From Silene conica (Eukaryota > Streptophyta > Magnoliopsida > Caryophyllales > Caryophyllaceae): a stretch of DNA of 64,000 bases. Of the stretch, positions 15,180 to 27,900 are shown piece by piece. The notes under the pieces were generated by a model. The model was not told the DNA's origin and made no database searches. It saw only the letters and a program-made list of their open reading frames with translations. Both the position numbers and the translations under genes were made by a program. The DNA lies in NCBI GenBank assembly GCA_029255685.2, contig CM055312.2, positions 53,354,202 to 53,418,201 on the forward strand, in the 5' to 3' direction. The stretch's first letter is position 1. Each line of letters starts with the position of its first letter.

Positions 15180-15665
15180 GAACGATCCTCAGGCCTAACC
15201 TAATGAACCCAATGAAAGTAGGAGAGTCTGAATAAAATGAACCCCGGGATAGGACTGTTAGGAGCACACTAAAGGCAAAGTATGAGTCTGGGGCCCCCTC
15301 ACACCGAACCATTGGCCCTAACAGTTTTAACCAGGAACCCAGAGCGCATATATATGAGAGAAAAGGGTAGAATAGGAGGTGGTGGAAGTGATAGCATACC
15401 GTGATAAGTAAGTTATGAGAATTCTGAGTATAAGTGACTTTTGGAAAAGCCGGAAGGGGCATGAGCATGAATGAATCTTTAATTGTTGGAAAAGGTGTAT
15501 ATTGATGTGATATGTTAAGTGATTTGAAACATGTTAGAAATCTTCCTTTCATCATGTCCAGTGATATGCGGTTATGTGATCCCTGAGCCATGTTATAGAA
15601 GAAAACTACTCTTTATGATAAGTGTTTATAGATTTTAATGCTTAGGGAACATAGCCCTAATCCAA

Positions 15666-18600
15666 ATGGGTACCCATATACGTCGGGACTCATTTCTTTT
15701 CTCATGTTATAGTATGCCTCCGCGAAGAGATAATGCCGTTAACATCACGCAAGAGGAGTTAGACCAATTACGAGCTGAGAATGCGGCTCTAAAGGCCAAA
15801 CGTATGGACTCCGCTAAGATGAGCACGATAATTGCGAGGCACCACCCCACCCAATTCACCGGGGAGGGGGAGCCTCATTTGCTGGGGGCCTGGTGCAGAG
15901 AATTCAGTAATTTATTCGAACTAGTGGATTGCCCCGAAGAGTTGAGGGTTGACCAGGCAGCCCACTATCTGAGGGGACTGGCTGGAGACTGGTGGACCGC
16001 GAATAAGGGAGAGATCAGGGAAGCAGCTAGAGAGGATGAAACTGAGTTTGTTCCTTGGGACGCATTCAAGGGGGTCTTGAACGAGGTGTTTCTACCAGAA
16101 TTCCAAAAGAGCAAGCTGAGGGAGGAGTTCGACTCATTTAAGATGTCGGAGGACATGACCGTAGAGGCTTACTACAGGAAATTCATCCAGTTGGTGCACT
16201 ATGTGGGAGACATGGGATTCGACGACGCCATGCTAGCAATGAAATTTGAGAGGGGGTTATCAATCGCCATCAAGAAGAGACTGATTGCAGCTCCGCCCAC
16301 CACAGTCCGTGACATTTACTTAAGGGCTGGGGCGGCGGAGAGGCTTTCAGAGATGATCAAGGAGGACAAAAAGTCCAAGTCTGAAAAGAGGAAGGCTGAA
16401 TCAGTAGCTGAGGGTTCAGGATCGAAAAAGCAGAGCTCTAACAACTTCAGTGGGTACTTCGGGAGTAGTGCCTCTGGTGGTGGGAGAAACCAGAGTGGAG
16501 GCAACTTCAGGAGTGGAGGTTATGGTAGTGGTTCAGTGGGAATGGTCTGTTTCGGCTGCGGGAAAATTGGGCACAAGCAGGCAGTATGTCGCTCTTCTGG
16601 AGGGAATCAGTCCGGGGGTTATCGCACGCCTACATCCGGATATCAGGGATCCCGCACTCAGTCCTATGGTAGCAGCGGCTATCGCACACCCACAACAAAC
16701 TACGGTGGGGGTGCGAAGTCTGGAGGGAGCAGCAATTTCCAGAGGAACTTTAACAGTTATCAGAACCGCTTGCACCAGAACCAAAGCTATGGGAATGGAG
16801 GTAACCAGAAGACAGGAGCAGAGGGAAGCCAGCAGGCTGGGACATCTAGTGCCAGTCAGAGTGGGGTCAAGTCCAGTGGCAAGCTCTTTGCCATGGGAAA
16901 GCAGGCAGCTCAGGAGGATGCGCATGTGGTAACCGGTACTTTTATTTCTTGTAAACTATAGACCTACTTTCGTAATTTTTGATTCCGGTGCCACCCATTC
17001 GTTTGTGTCTAGAGATCATGTTAAGGCTTTGGGGCTTGAGAGATTCGACTGGGTCGCGGATTCAGTGACCATACCTTCGGGCGAGTCAATAGTTTGTAAT
17101 AGAGTATACGGTAGTGTACCCATTAAAATCGGGGAAGCAATTTTCTATTGTGACCTCATAGAATTTCCGCTGGGGGGTTTTGAGGTGATCTTAGGGATGG
17201 ACTGGCTGGGGAAGTATAGGGCTTTTATCGACTGTCATCAAAAGAAAATTTCCTTGAAAGGACCTAAAGGAGTGAGGGTTTCTTACAAGGGATACCGAGT
17301 CAAGCTAAGAATCAAATTCATATCTGTCAATACTCTCAAGTCTAGTTTGCGGAAAGGAGAAAGTTTAATCTTGTGTCAAATGTGGGACTGTGAGGCTGAG
17401 ACCCCCAAGACTAGTGAGATACCTGTGGTACGGGAGTTTGAGGGAGTGTTTCGAGACGACGTGCCAGGGTTACCGCCGAGGAGGGAAGTGGAGTTTTCCA
17501 TTGACCTAAAACCAGGAGCGGGACCGATCTCTAAATCACCGTACCGTATGGGGCCGAAAGAGATGGAGGAGTTGAAGAAGCAATTGGATGAACTAGCTGA
17601 GAAAGGGTTCATCCGACCCAGTGTGTCGCCCTGGGGAGCACCTGTCTTATTTGTGAAAAAGAAGGATGGGAGTCTAAGGTTGTGTGTTGACTACCGAGAG
17701 CTGAACAACGTAACCATCAAGAACCGTTATCCTTTGCCGAGAATTGACGACTTGTTCGATCAGTTAAGTGAAGCTGGGGTTTTCTCCAAAATTGATTTGA
17801 GATCCGGGTATCATCAGTTGAGAATAAAGGATGAAGATATTCCGAAGACCGCTTTCCGAACGAGGTATGGCCACTATGAATTTGTGGTTATGCCCTTTGG
17901 ATTGACTAATGCTCCAGCTGTGTTCATGGACTTGATGAATCGAGTCTTCAGTCCCTATCTGGACAAATTCGTGGTGGTATTCATAGATGATATCCTGGTA
18001 TATTCCAAGAATGCAGAAAAGCACGAGGATCATTTGAGGAAAGTACTTCAGACCTTGGAGGAGCATAAGCTCAATGTTAAGTTGAGCAAGTGTGAGTTCT
18101 GGTTGGAGAAAGTGGCATTTCTGGGGCATGTAATTTCAAAGGAGGGAGTGGCAGTTGACCCTAGTAAGATCGAGGCTGTGACTAAGTGGCAAAGTCCGAG
18201 GAATGTGAGCGAGATTCGAAGCTTCCTGGGTTTAGCTGGTTATTATCGAAGATTTGTCAAAGATTTTTCAAAGATAGCGAAGCCGTTGACATCGTTAATG
18301 AGGAAAGAGAACCGTTTCGTCTGGGATGAGGGTTGTGAGAAGGCATTCCTAACCCTTAAGGAACGCCTGACAACAGCTCCTATCCTAGCCTTGCCAGTTG
18401 GAAGTGATAACTTCGAAGTTTATACCGACGCTTCGAAGCATGGGTTAGGTTGTGTGCTAATGCAGAATGGGAGGGTGATAGCGTATGCTTCTCGCCAACT
18501 GAAGACCTACGAAGAAAATTATCCGACTCATGATTTGGAGTTGGGCGCAGTTGTGTTTGCACTTAAATTGTGGCGCCATTACCTTTATGGAGCCACTTTT

Positions 18601-20316
18601 AAAGTGTTTTCGGATCATAAGAGCTTGAAGTATATCTACACCCAGAAAGAGTTGAACATGAGGCAGAGGAGGTGGATAGAATTGATCGGAGACTATGATA
18701 TGCAGATTGTTTATCACGAGGGCAAGGCGAATGTGGTAGCTGATGCTCTAAGCAGGAAGTCAGTACATGCTTTGAGTTGTGCCAGATCGAGAGTGAGGTT
18801 GCACAGTGAATTAAGGGAGATGGGAATTTTTATGATCCGGAAAGGGGATGCCCTTGGTGATTTGACAGTGGAGCCTGAGCTGTATGGGGAGATTCGGGAA
18901 TTGCAGAGGAGCGATGGGAGAATTAAAAAGTGGCGTTTAATGGTGGAAAATGGGGTTAGTGAAGAGACATCCAAGTTCAGTATTCATACCGACGGTAGCT
19001 TGAGGTTCATTGGGCGATGGTGTGTACCGAATGTTGAGGAGCTAAAGAAGAAGATCCTGACTGAAGCTCATGCTACTCCTTATTCTGTTCACCCAGGGGG
19101 TGATAAGCTGTATAAGGACCTTAAGAAGACGTTTTGGTGGCCGAATATGAAGAAGGAGGTCGCAGAGTTTGTCTCGTGGTGTTTGACGTGTCAGTGAGTG
19201 AAATGGGAGCATAAAAGACCTCAAGGGAAGGTGCAACCTTTAGATGTACCAGAGTGGAAGTGGGAGAACATTTCAATGGACTTTATCGTGGGGTTGCCTC
19301 GGACTCAGAGGGGCAACAACATGATTTGGGTGATTGTGGATCGTCTGACTAAGTCTGCACACTTTATTCCCATGAAAGATACCTGGAGTAAAGCTGAGTT
19401 GGCTAAGTCATATGTGCAAAATGTGGTCAAATTGCACGGTGTACCCAAGGACATTGTTTCCGATCGAGACTCGAGGTTCATTTCTAGATTTTGGCAGGAG
19501 TTGCAGGCGGCTTTGGGTACCCAATTGAAGATGAGTACTGCTTTCCATCCAGCTACTGATGGTCAGACTGAGAGAACGATTCAGACCCTTGAGGATATGT
19601 TGAGGGCTTGTGTACTGGAGTTCGGAGGATCTTGGGAGGATCGACTGGGGTTGATCGAGTTTTCTTATAATAACAGCTACCATGCAAGCATAGGCATGGC
19701 CCCTTTCGAGGCTCTATACGGAAGGCAGTGTCGGAGCCCTGTGTGTTGGGACGATCGAGCTGATGTTGTGACATTGGGGCCAGATATGATCCAAGAGATG
19801 GTGGAGCAGGTTCAGATTATTCGACAGAGGATGAGGGCCGCACAGGATAGACAGAAGAGCTATGCCGATCTGAAGAGGAGCGATATTTCATTTGAGGCCG
19901 GAGAGAAAGTACTACTGAAAGTCTCTCCGATGAAGGGTGTGATGAGATTCGGTAAGCGTGGCAAACTGAGTCAGAAATTTATTGGACCATTTGAGATTTT
20001 GGACAGAGTTGGAGAGGTGGCATATCGCTTAGCTTTGCCTCCAACCCTATCCAAGGTCCATAATGTGTTCCATGTATCTCAGTTGAGGAAATACGTGAGT
20101 GATTCATCACATGTGCTTCAGCACGAGGTGATTGAGGTAGATGAGCAGTTGTCATACATTGAGACCCCGAAGGAAATTCTGGACAGGAAGGTACGGAAGA
20201 CTGGCAATGGGGAGACGTCCCTGGTGAAGGTCTTGTGGTCAAATCATAATCAGGAGGAGGCTACGTGGGAGCCTGAGGAATCCATGAGAGAGCGTTATCC
20301 ACATTTGTTCGATTGA
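15666..20316 (+). mobile_element. Tekay element gag-pol region with C-terminal chromodomain
   Basis: Parts in order: gag with a coiled-coil-like start (about 15.7-16.4 kb), a Gly/Ser-rich tail and a CCHC knuckle (CFGCGKIGHKQAVC, about 16.55 kb). Aspartic protease (DSGATHSF, about 16.98 kb). Reverse transcriptase (about 17.5-18.2 kb) with catalytic FIDDILVYS near 17.98 kb. RNase H ([15 protein letters not shown], about 18.41 kb). Integrase with an HHCC zinc finger (about 19.05-19.2 kb) and a DDE core including SDRDSRF and ATDGQTERT. Last a chromodomain (about 20.15-20.31 kb; KVLWSNHNQEEATWEPE). The product would be a polyprotein cut by its protease, making the particle, cDNA and integration complex. 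About two interruptions of the frame are present. Confidence 0.95.
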
Positions 20317-20488
20317 GGTAAGTTACGCGGACGTAACTTTTCTTTAAGGAGGGTGGAATGTAACATTCCACATATTTCAGTAAAATTTTTGTGATGCTTT
20401 GTTTTCCAAGTTGTTTGAGGTTGGTTGTGTGGTCATGTTTCAAGTGAGGTGTTGGTACCTAAGTTTGGTAGAACTTCGGGACGAAGTT

Positions 20489-20507
20489 CATCTTAAGGGG
20501 GGAAGAC
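20489..20507 (+). other. Polypurine tract of the Tekay element
   Basis: The purine-rich ttaaggggggaagac lies immediately before the 3' LTR and follows gaacttcgggacgaagttca. It is the expected plus-strand primer. The array elements carry the same phrase with ttaaggaaggaagac. Confidence 0.85.
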
Positions 20508-21792
20508 TGTAATACCTCGTATTTTAGCTACGGTTTTATCTCGATCAGGTGTAGTGGTTTCACGATCAAGTGATGAGCTTAGCGAGGGGTTTATTAATTG
20601 TTTGTATTAGTTACTTGTATTCGTTTTATGTGGAGTGTTTTGGTCATCGGTAGGGCTTGAAAGGGGGATCTATCCATCCTAGTTTAATGTTTGTAATAAG
20701 TCGTTGGTGAGGCTCGAATTCTGGACCTAGTGTAGCTTGGCCATGAGCCTTGATATCCGTGTAAACAGCCCACCCTCATGTTTTGAACACAAACAAACCC
20801 TCACATCTTTAGCTCTGCCGCCTTATAAGAAGGATGTCGACACCTTCTCTGACCTATCTACAAACCCTAAACCTACCTTACTCTACTCAGCCGACACCAC
20901 ACTCCAAGAAGATCAGATCTTCACGGTGGTTAGACCCTGCCTGAACCCTTCGAATTAGATCGTAAAACAGGTATGCGCAGCCTGTGTTAACTCGTTGTAT
21001 TTTGTTTAGTTTTCTTGTATTTGTTACTATTTTCGAAAGGGGTTTGAGTGTCGGGTTTGGGCTCGTTTTTGTGTTGTTGTGTTGCTGGTGTCTGAAGGTT
21101 GGTCAGGGGGTTGGTCTGGGTGGTTGTAGGAGTCACAGGTGGTGTCGACAGGGGTGTTTATCACCCCTGGTTACAGTCGTTTCATTCTGGTTGTCGGGTC
21201 TATGGGTTTGTGTTGTCTTCCGTGTCTCTGTGTGATAAAAAGGAGGAGTCGTGGGTGGTGGTTCGTGTCAAAGGGGAGTCAGGGGGTGGACTAGGAGTTG
21301 TCGTGGTGATAAGGAGGGTGTCGTATGGCGGTCAAGGGGGTTGTTTTCACGGTGGTTCTGGAAAGGAACAGGGAACGGTTGCTGGTAGTCTGTTGTTGTT
21401 TTGGGTAGACTGGTTTGGGGGTGGTACCACCGATGACTAGGGGGAGGTCGGTGCGGTGGTACCACCACTGTCTGGTGGTTCTGGGACAGGGGCTCTAATG
21501 GTGGCGTTTTCCGGTGGCCTGGCAGATTGTGGCGGTGGTCGTGACAGGCTATTTAAGAGTGTCGCGGGTTAAGGGTGATGAAGCAGGGGTGTTGGAGCCC
21601 CTGGTTCACCTCGCCGGAGAGGGTCGACCTTTCTGGTGGTGGTCTGGGGTGGAGTGGCCATGGTGGGGGTGGTAGCTGGTGGTTGTCGGCAAGGTTTGGG
21701 GGTTGTACGCGGTGGTGGTAGTTGAGTTAAAACCGTGGGATGAGTTGGGTGGTTGAGTCGTGTAGTTTGTTGTATTTTTATTATTATTATTA

Positions 21793-21845
<53 letters not shown>

Positions 21846-22872
21846 ATGTCTATTATATGTTATTAATATACTTTCTATTTTGATATCAATGTGATTTATG
21901 GAGTAATATATTATTTATGGTAAAGATTTAAATGTGATTGTGAGTTATTATGGTAAGATTTCCATGTGCCTTAGTTAATGTTTTGTATGATTTGAATTTC
22001 AAACCGAAGTTACTATTTTTAGAAGTTACTATATTTAGAAAGTTGTTATTTTGGGTAACCTCGGTTGTTGAGAAGCTTTCTATATATAGGTAGTTTCTAT
22101 AAATAGAACGTGTACGCGTACTACGAGTATTAGGAAGTTATTAATTAAAGTAATACATATTTAGGTGGAAGTTTCCGCGTGGAGCATTTTTAGGAGCAGT
22201 TGCGTATTTGCCTTTTCCTTCTGCTATTTCAGGTAGGGGATTAGCTGTGCACTCATTTATGTTGTGAAGCATGATCATTGACCGTTGTGAATTATATATA
22301 TATCTTGTTGTGTGAATAACGTTGTGATATCATATATTGGCTATATATTCTTATGAAGCGGAATTGTTTTAAAGGGTCTGTGATTGGTGCGGAGATAAAG
22401 GGTCTGTGATTGGTGCGGAGATAAAGGGTCTGTGTTTGGTGCGGAGATAAAAAGGGTCTGTGATTCGGAGTGGAGAAGTTGGACTTTCTATTTATAGTAA
22501 TGTGGTTTGTTTACAGTTTTCTCTACTCAACCTCGTGGTTGACCCTGTGTATTCGTGATCACCTGTGATGAACCAAATTATTGGGGAGCAGATTGACAGG
22601 TATAAAGACTATGGGAGCTTAGGGAAGGGAGAAGCATGGACCCGGACCTGCCTAGAGTCTAGATCACGTGATAGTAGTTGATGAGTTGTACTTTTATTTG
22701 TATCAGAACAGTTTTATAATCTGGTTATGTAAGAACATGTTTTGAGTTTAAATTTAATTTAAAGTACTGTTTATCTTCCTTTGTATCTACTGCCTCGGGA
22801 AACCGAGATGGTAACACCTGTATTTATCTGAGGAGTCCTAGTTAAGGCCCTTAAATAAATGGGGGTGTTACA
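20508..22872 (+). mobile_element. Tekay element, 3' LTR
   Basis: 2365 bp, nearly identical to the 5' LTR. The largest difference is a longer ATT microsatellite (about 21777-21842). It ends gggggtgttaca next to the target duplication gcagg. Confidence 0.95.
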
Positions 22873-23364
22873 GCAGGCTTGGCCTCGAATGGCTTCCCAG
22901 TACCTGCAGGTAGGTGAACCCTTTGTATAGGTCCTTTGCCTGAGGCATGGAGTGACTGGCAATAGTAGCTTCCTCTGTCATGTTTTCTTCTTCTTTTGGA
23001 AAAACTGGAAAGTAGGTAAAAGGCGGTGTTTTTGGTGAAGGTGGATTGTTGGGTGAATTTGGTTGTGAAGGTGGTGTTTTTGGTGAAGTTGGTGATGATG
23101 GTTGTTCAAATAAGTCTTCTTGAAATAAGGAAGATGGTGACCCTCCTTCCTGATTTGCTAGAAGTTGCTTCCTTCTTTCTCTAAGAGTCCTCTCAAGCTC
23201 GTGGTCAAGTGGTAGGAGTTCTCCTTGAACTGACCTGCGCATAAGATGGAAACTACAAGAAAAAGGTGAGAAGGTTTAAGGAACATAAAGTTCCTTAAAC
23301 AAAGAGAAACAAAAACATAAACAATAAACACTGGCGTCACCTCCCCGGCAACGGCGCCAAAATT
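22873..23364 (-). mobile_element. Athila-like element, gag N-terminal part and leader
   Basis: Lies between the Tekay insertion and the right LTR. The minus strand reads a gag N-terminus rich in Pro, Ser and Glu (about 23.24-22.87 kb) with no known fold. Upstream of it, in minus-strand terms, is a short leader and the primer site. Confidence 0.7.
23342..23359 (-). other. Primer-binding site, tRNA-Asp
   Basis: The minus strand reads TGGCGCCGTTGCCGGGGA, complementary to the 3' end of plant tRNA-Asp. It lies five bases inside the right LTR. This primer is known from Athila/Calypso-type elements and supports the family call and the minus orientation. Confidence 0.92.
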
Positions 23365-24939
23365 TGATGCCCGTCGTTGAGGGTACCAAAGATAAATTTA
23401 TAATTCCTAACTTTAACAATAGATAGTGAAAGTCAGGGTCGAACCACAAGGAGGTGGGGAATGTTTATTGTTTGGTGTTAATGTTTTAAAGGTAACAAAT
23501 TTGGGGGTTTGATTGTTGATTACTAAGTCTAAGCAAAGATTTAAAGTAAAAAAAGAAACAAAGATGAGAATAAAAATATATAAAAAGGGATGCTAGGATG
23601 TTTGGGTAATAAATAGCTAAAGTAATATAAATCCTAAGGTCAACATGTATTGCAGTCGCGTAAGGGGTGTAACATATCCTTTCGGTCTATGGTACCTAAT
23701 AGCTCCTTTCGGCCTATGCTATTAGTTCCTAGGTCTCACAATTATTGGGTGTCAAAAATAAGGGTGATTCCTAAATCCTAGGTCACATACCTTTCTGTCT
23801 TAAGTAACCTAGCCGTCTTAAGGTGTAAACCAATGCCCTTCCCGTATCTCTCAATCTTGGGTAGGTTATTACTAACATCCTACAAGTCTCCTTTCAGTCT
23901 CATTGTAGGGTATTATAGTCAACAAGGAAAGACGAAACAGGATTCATGCGCGAGTTGGTCGACCGACCAGCTACTCCAGTCGGCCGACCACCGCCTTGGT
24001 CGACCGACCCATTATTTGAGTCGGCCGACCACGGCTTTGCTACAAGTCGGTCTCGGAATTTCTACTACCTACGCATATTCACCCCCTACATCCTAACATA
24101 TGAAATTTAGCTACTCATAATTACCGGAACAATAATAAGAACAAGATTTGATATGGAAAACATGATGAACGATAATCTAAACATGCAAGAATTAATAAAG
24201 CTCGAGATTCTAACTTAAACCGGATGCAACAATAATAAGAACAATAATTAAACTAGATTAGGGAATAATTACCAGAAATCGGAATTAAGGCAGAAAGGAA
24301 CAAACTTTATTGATGAATGCTTGAAAGATTGAAGAACAAAACTAAAAGTGTTTTATGATTATTGAAAGATTACAACTAAAGATAAAACTAAATTAAGGAC
24401 TGAGCAAAACTCTCTTAGAAACTGAATACCAAACCCTAATCATAAGATTAGCTTATATAGGGTAGAAAATTAGAGTTTCCTAAAGGCTTCACACTTCTAA
24501 ACTATTTCCGAAAACTCTTTCTTGGCTTCGCGGAGGTCGGTCGACCATGTTGGTGGGTCGGTCGACCTCTTTTACGGGCTTAAGCAAATTCTGGGCTTTC
24601 TTCAAGATTTTGGACTTCATAAAAATTAGGCCTGGTCGGCCGACCCATATAGTAGGTCGGTCGACCGTATCCGCATAGAAAAATCTCCGGTTTTCTTCTT
24701 GATTTGACTCTTGGTACTTAAATAAAGACTCCAGTTGACTTTCCTTCGTTCCTTAATTACGCAGATGACTCGAGGACATGAATTTGGTGCTAAATCGTCC
24801 CTTTTCCGCATAAATCTGTAAAAGTGCATAAAAATACGAAAGTACACGATTGTTGGGAAATAATGGCTAAAACATAGTAAATGAGCGACCAAATGCGTGT
24901 AAAAATAGATGAAAAACATCATAAAATAGACACGCATCA
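23365..24939 (-). mobile_element. Athila-like element, right (5') LTR
   Basis: 1575 bp, TG..CA ends, about 99% identical by eye to 6682-8257. It carries the same eight palindromes: four in 23957-24030 and pairs at 24535/24556 and 24634/24655. Confidence 0.93.
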
Positions 24940-24944
24940 GGGCT

Positions 24945-27900
24945 TATGGGTCTAAGGATTGGTTTGACGTTTTTCCTGATACGGGTGTTAAGCATCTACC
25001 GATTCAGCTTTCTGACCATGCACCTATTATTTTGGACTTTCTACTTATAAATAATAAAAGTAGAAAACCTTATAAATTGGATGCGTGGTGTTTGGAGAAT
25101 AAGGAGTGCGTTTCTGTGATCAAGGATAGTTGGACTTTTAGAGTCAATGGTACTCTTTCTTATCAACTTCTTCGCAAACTTTCTTTTACGAGGAGTAAAG
25201 TTAAGTCGTGGGCCCTCCAAAAGAAGGCAGAATGGAAGGCTAAATGGGATGTTTTCGATGTTAAGTTGAGTGATTCTCTTGAAGAATGTTTTAACACGGG
25301 ATCGCATGATAATTATGACAAGATAGGGTCGGAAGTTTCGGAGTTTGCAAAAAGTGCGGCTTTGTATTGGAAACAGCGTGCTAAGTTAAATTGGGCCATT
25401 GATGGGGACACGTGTTCTAAGTACTTCTTTAATTGGGTTAAAGGAAGGGCGGGGGTAAATTTCATAAGTTGTATTCGGGATGGGTCTGGGGAATGGGTTT
25501 ATGATCCAGGTAAAGTCTCTGAGTTATTCTTTCAGCACTTTTTTAAGCTTTATAATCCATCTTCGGGTTTGAATTTTGGCAATGGGGATTCGGAGGATCC
25601 TGATAGGGGGCATATGTTAGAGTTGTTTCAAAATGTCACAGTCAAAGTTTCTGAGGAGGACGTGGACTCTATTAATATGCCTTTTACCTCTAAGGAGGTT
25701 AGGAGGGCAATCTTCCAACTTGGAGCCTTGAAATCTCCGGGGCCAGATGGGTTTCCTGTGATTTTTTTCCAAAGGTGTTGGTATCTTGTGAAACGTGAGG
25801 TCACTTCTGCGGTTTTGGAAGTTCTAAACTCTGGTTGCGTTCCGGCTGAAATGAATAGAACTTTTATAGCCCTCATACCTAAAACTGAACATCCTGAGAA
25901 GGTGGAGGAGTTTAGGCCTATCAGCCTGTGCAATGTTGTGATGAAAATTGTGACGAGATGCATAACTAATAGATTATCCAAGGTCATGGGATATCTGGTT
26001 AGTGAGACTCAAAATGTGTTTGTGCCTGGTCGTAATATTGCTGATAATATCCTGATTGCTCAAGAGGTCCTGTACGTTATTAATCATCATAAAACAAGTA
26101 AGTCGGGTTTCTTTGTCTTTAAAGCAGATATGAGTAAAGGCGTATGATCGTGTTAAATGAGACTTCATTCAAGATACTCTCAGATGTTTTGGTTTCCCGG
26201 AGAATTTGGTCCATCTTATTATGAACTGTATTTCTACAGTCTCCTATGAAGTGCTTTTTAATGGGGCACCTCTTAAACAGTTTAAGCCTTCTTGTGGTTT
26301 AAGGCAAGGGGATCCGCTTTCACCGTATCTTTTTGTTCTTTGTATGGAGATTCTTTCACAAAATATTTCAAAGGCTACTTCGTTAGGGTCTAATCGGGTA
26401 TTCGGGTTGCTAGGGGTGGCCCTGCTATTTCGCACATGTTCTTCGCAGATGACTCCATTTTTTTCCTTCAAGATAAGAACAATGCGTTTAGTATTTTAAA
26501 GATTATTCTGGATGCTTTTTGTCAGGCTTCGGGGCAGGTTATTAATGTGAGGAAATCTGGTATGGTTTTTAGGCCGAATACTACTCTGGCAAATGCATGA
26601 ATACATTTGGTATTACGGATAATCTAGGCATTGGTAAGTACCTGGGGATTGACACGGATTTTGGGAAATCTAAATGTGATTTCTTCGAGGTTATCTTGGA
26701 TAGGGTCAAGAAAAGGCTTTCGTCTTGGAATGGGATCTTTCTTTCTCCTGCTGGTCATCTTACTCTGATTTCGTCTGTTTTGTCTACCATCTCTAATCAT
26801 ATTCTATCGGTTTTTAAAATTCCGGTAAGTGTGGCAAATAAGTTGAATTCTCTTTTCTCACATTTTTGGTGGGCTGGATCGAAATCTAGAGCTACGATTC
26901 ATTGGGCGAGTAAAGATTTTATTTGTCTTCCTAAGTCGGAGGGTGGTCTAGGTATCCGTAATATTGGTTGTATGAATAAAGCCTTATTGGGAAAAGTGGC
27001 ATGGAAAATCCTTGACAATCGGGATTCTTTAATCAGTAAATGCTTCTTTGGAAAAGTTTTTGGTTGCTCTTCTATGGGGATTCCTGAAAGGGTAAAGAGT
27101 GATCCAGTCATCTCCTGGGGATGTAGGAGTATCAGACATGGTGCCCTTTTGGTTTTTCGTAAGATTGGTTGGCAAGCTGGGCCTCTTTCCTCTCTTAATA
27201 TTTGGTCTTCAAGTTGGATTAATGGTATGAAGCCCCCTTTTAATACTAGTTTTGGTTTCCCTCCGCCGGTTGACCTAAGAGATCTTACTATTTCTGATCT
27301 TATCTCCCCTGATTTAAATTGGAAGGTTGAGTTCATTCAGGAACTTTTTAGTGATGAATGGGCTAATATAATTTGTTCCATTCCCATTTGTGAATCTGCC
27401 ACAGGGGAGTCTTGTTTTTGGTCTGTGTGTCAGGATGGTAAGTATTCCGTTAAGTCTGGATATGGCATAGCTCTCGGGGAGTATATTAGTATGAAATGTC
27501 CGAATATTGCAGTTTCACGAGTTAATGATAGGATTAAAACTTTCTGTAAAAAGTGCCTTTGGAAGTTACCAGGTCCGAATAAATGGAAAGTCCTTCTCTG
27601 GCGTATTCTGACAAGATCGCTCTCGCTGGGTGCCGAGTTCCACAAAAGGAATATTAACACTTCTGTGGGTTGTCCTCTCTGTGGTGATATGTCTTTTTTG
27701 GAGACTTCTGAACACTTATTTAGGGATTGTTTTTGGTCTAGCCGGTTCTGGGCTTGTTCCTCTCTTGGTATCCGATGTGACTCGTCTACACATGTTTCCT
27801 TGAGTGACTGGATTATGAACTGGGTGGCCTATTTTTCATCGCTTCAGGATTTTATTCCTCCGCTTTTAAATTTTTGTTCCATCATTTGGAGTATTTGGGT

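Larger units (their letters stand above)
12831..22872 (+). mobile_element. Tekay/Del-type chromovirus (Ty3/gypsy), nearly whole
   Basis: A 10.0-kb element between exact gcagg duplications (12826-12830, 22873-22877). It has LTRs of 2334 and 2365 bp, an initiator-Met primer site, gag-pol, a C-terminal chromodomain and a polypurine tract. The chromodomain and integrase place it in the Tekay (Del) chromovirus lineage, whose chromodomain is thought to steer integration to heterochromatin. The LTRs differ at about 14 substitutions by eye plus microsatellite length (about 0.6%), roughly 0.3 million years at 1e-8 per site per year. It is younger than the Athila-like element it entered. The coding region has about two interruptions, so it looks recently active but not intact. 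Confidence 0.95.
6682..24939 (-). mobile_element. Athila-like Ty3/gypsy element with gag and protease only, split by a Tekay element
   Basis: The element begins tgatgcccg and ends acgcatca, lies between exact gggct duplications (6677-6681, 24940-24944) and has 1.58-kb LTRs at both ends. On the minus strand the order is LTR (24939-23365), tRNA-Asp primer site, gag, protease, about 2 kb of non-coding sequence, LTR (8257-6682). No reverse transcriptase, RNase H or integrase is present, so it depended on another element for movement. About 8.2 kb remains without the nested Tekay copy. Its coding region has a few breaks. The LTRs differ at about 16 sites by eye (about 1.0%), or roughly half a million years at a generic 1e-8 per site per year. 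12-bp palindromes in 21-bp pairs occur throughout. Confidence 0.9.
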
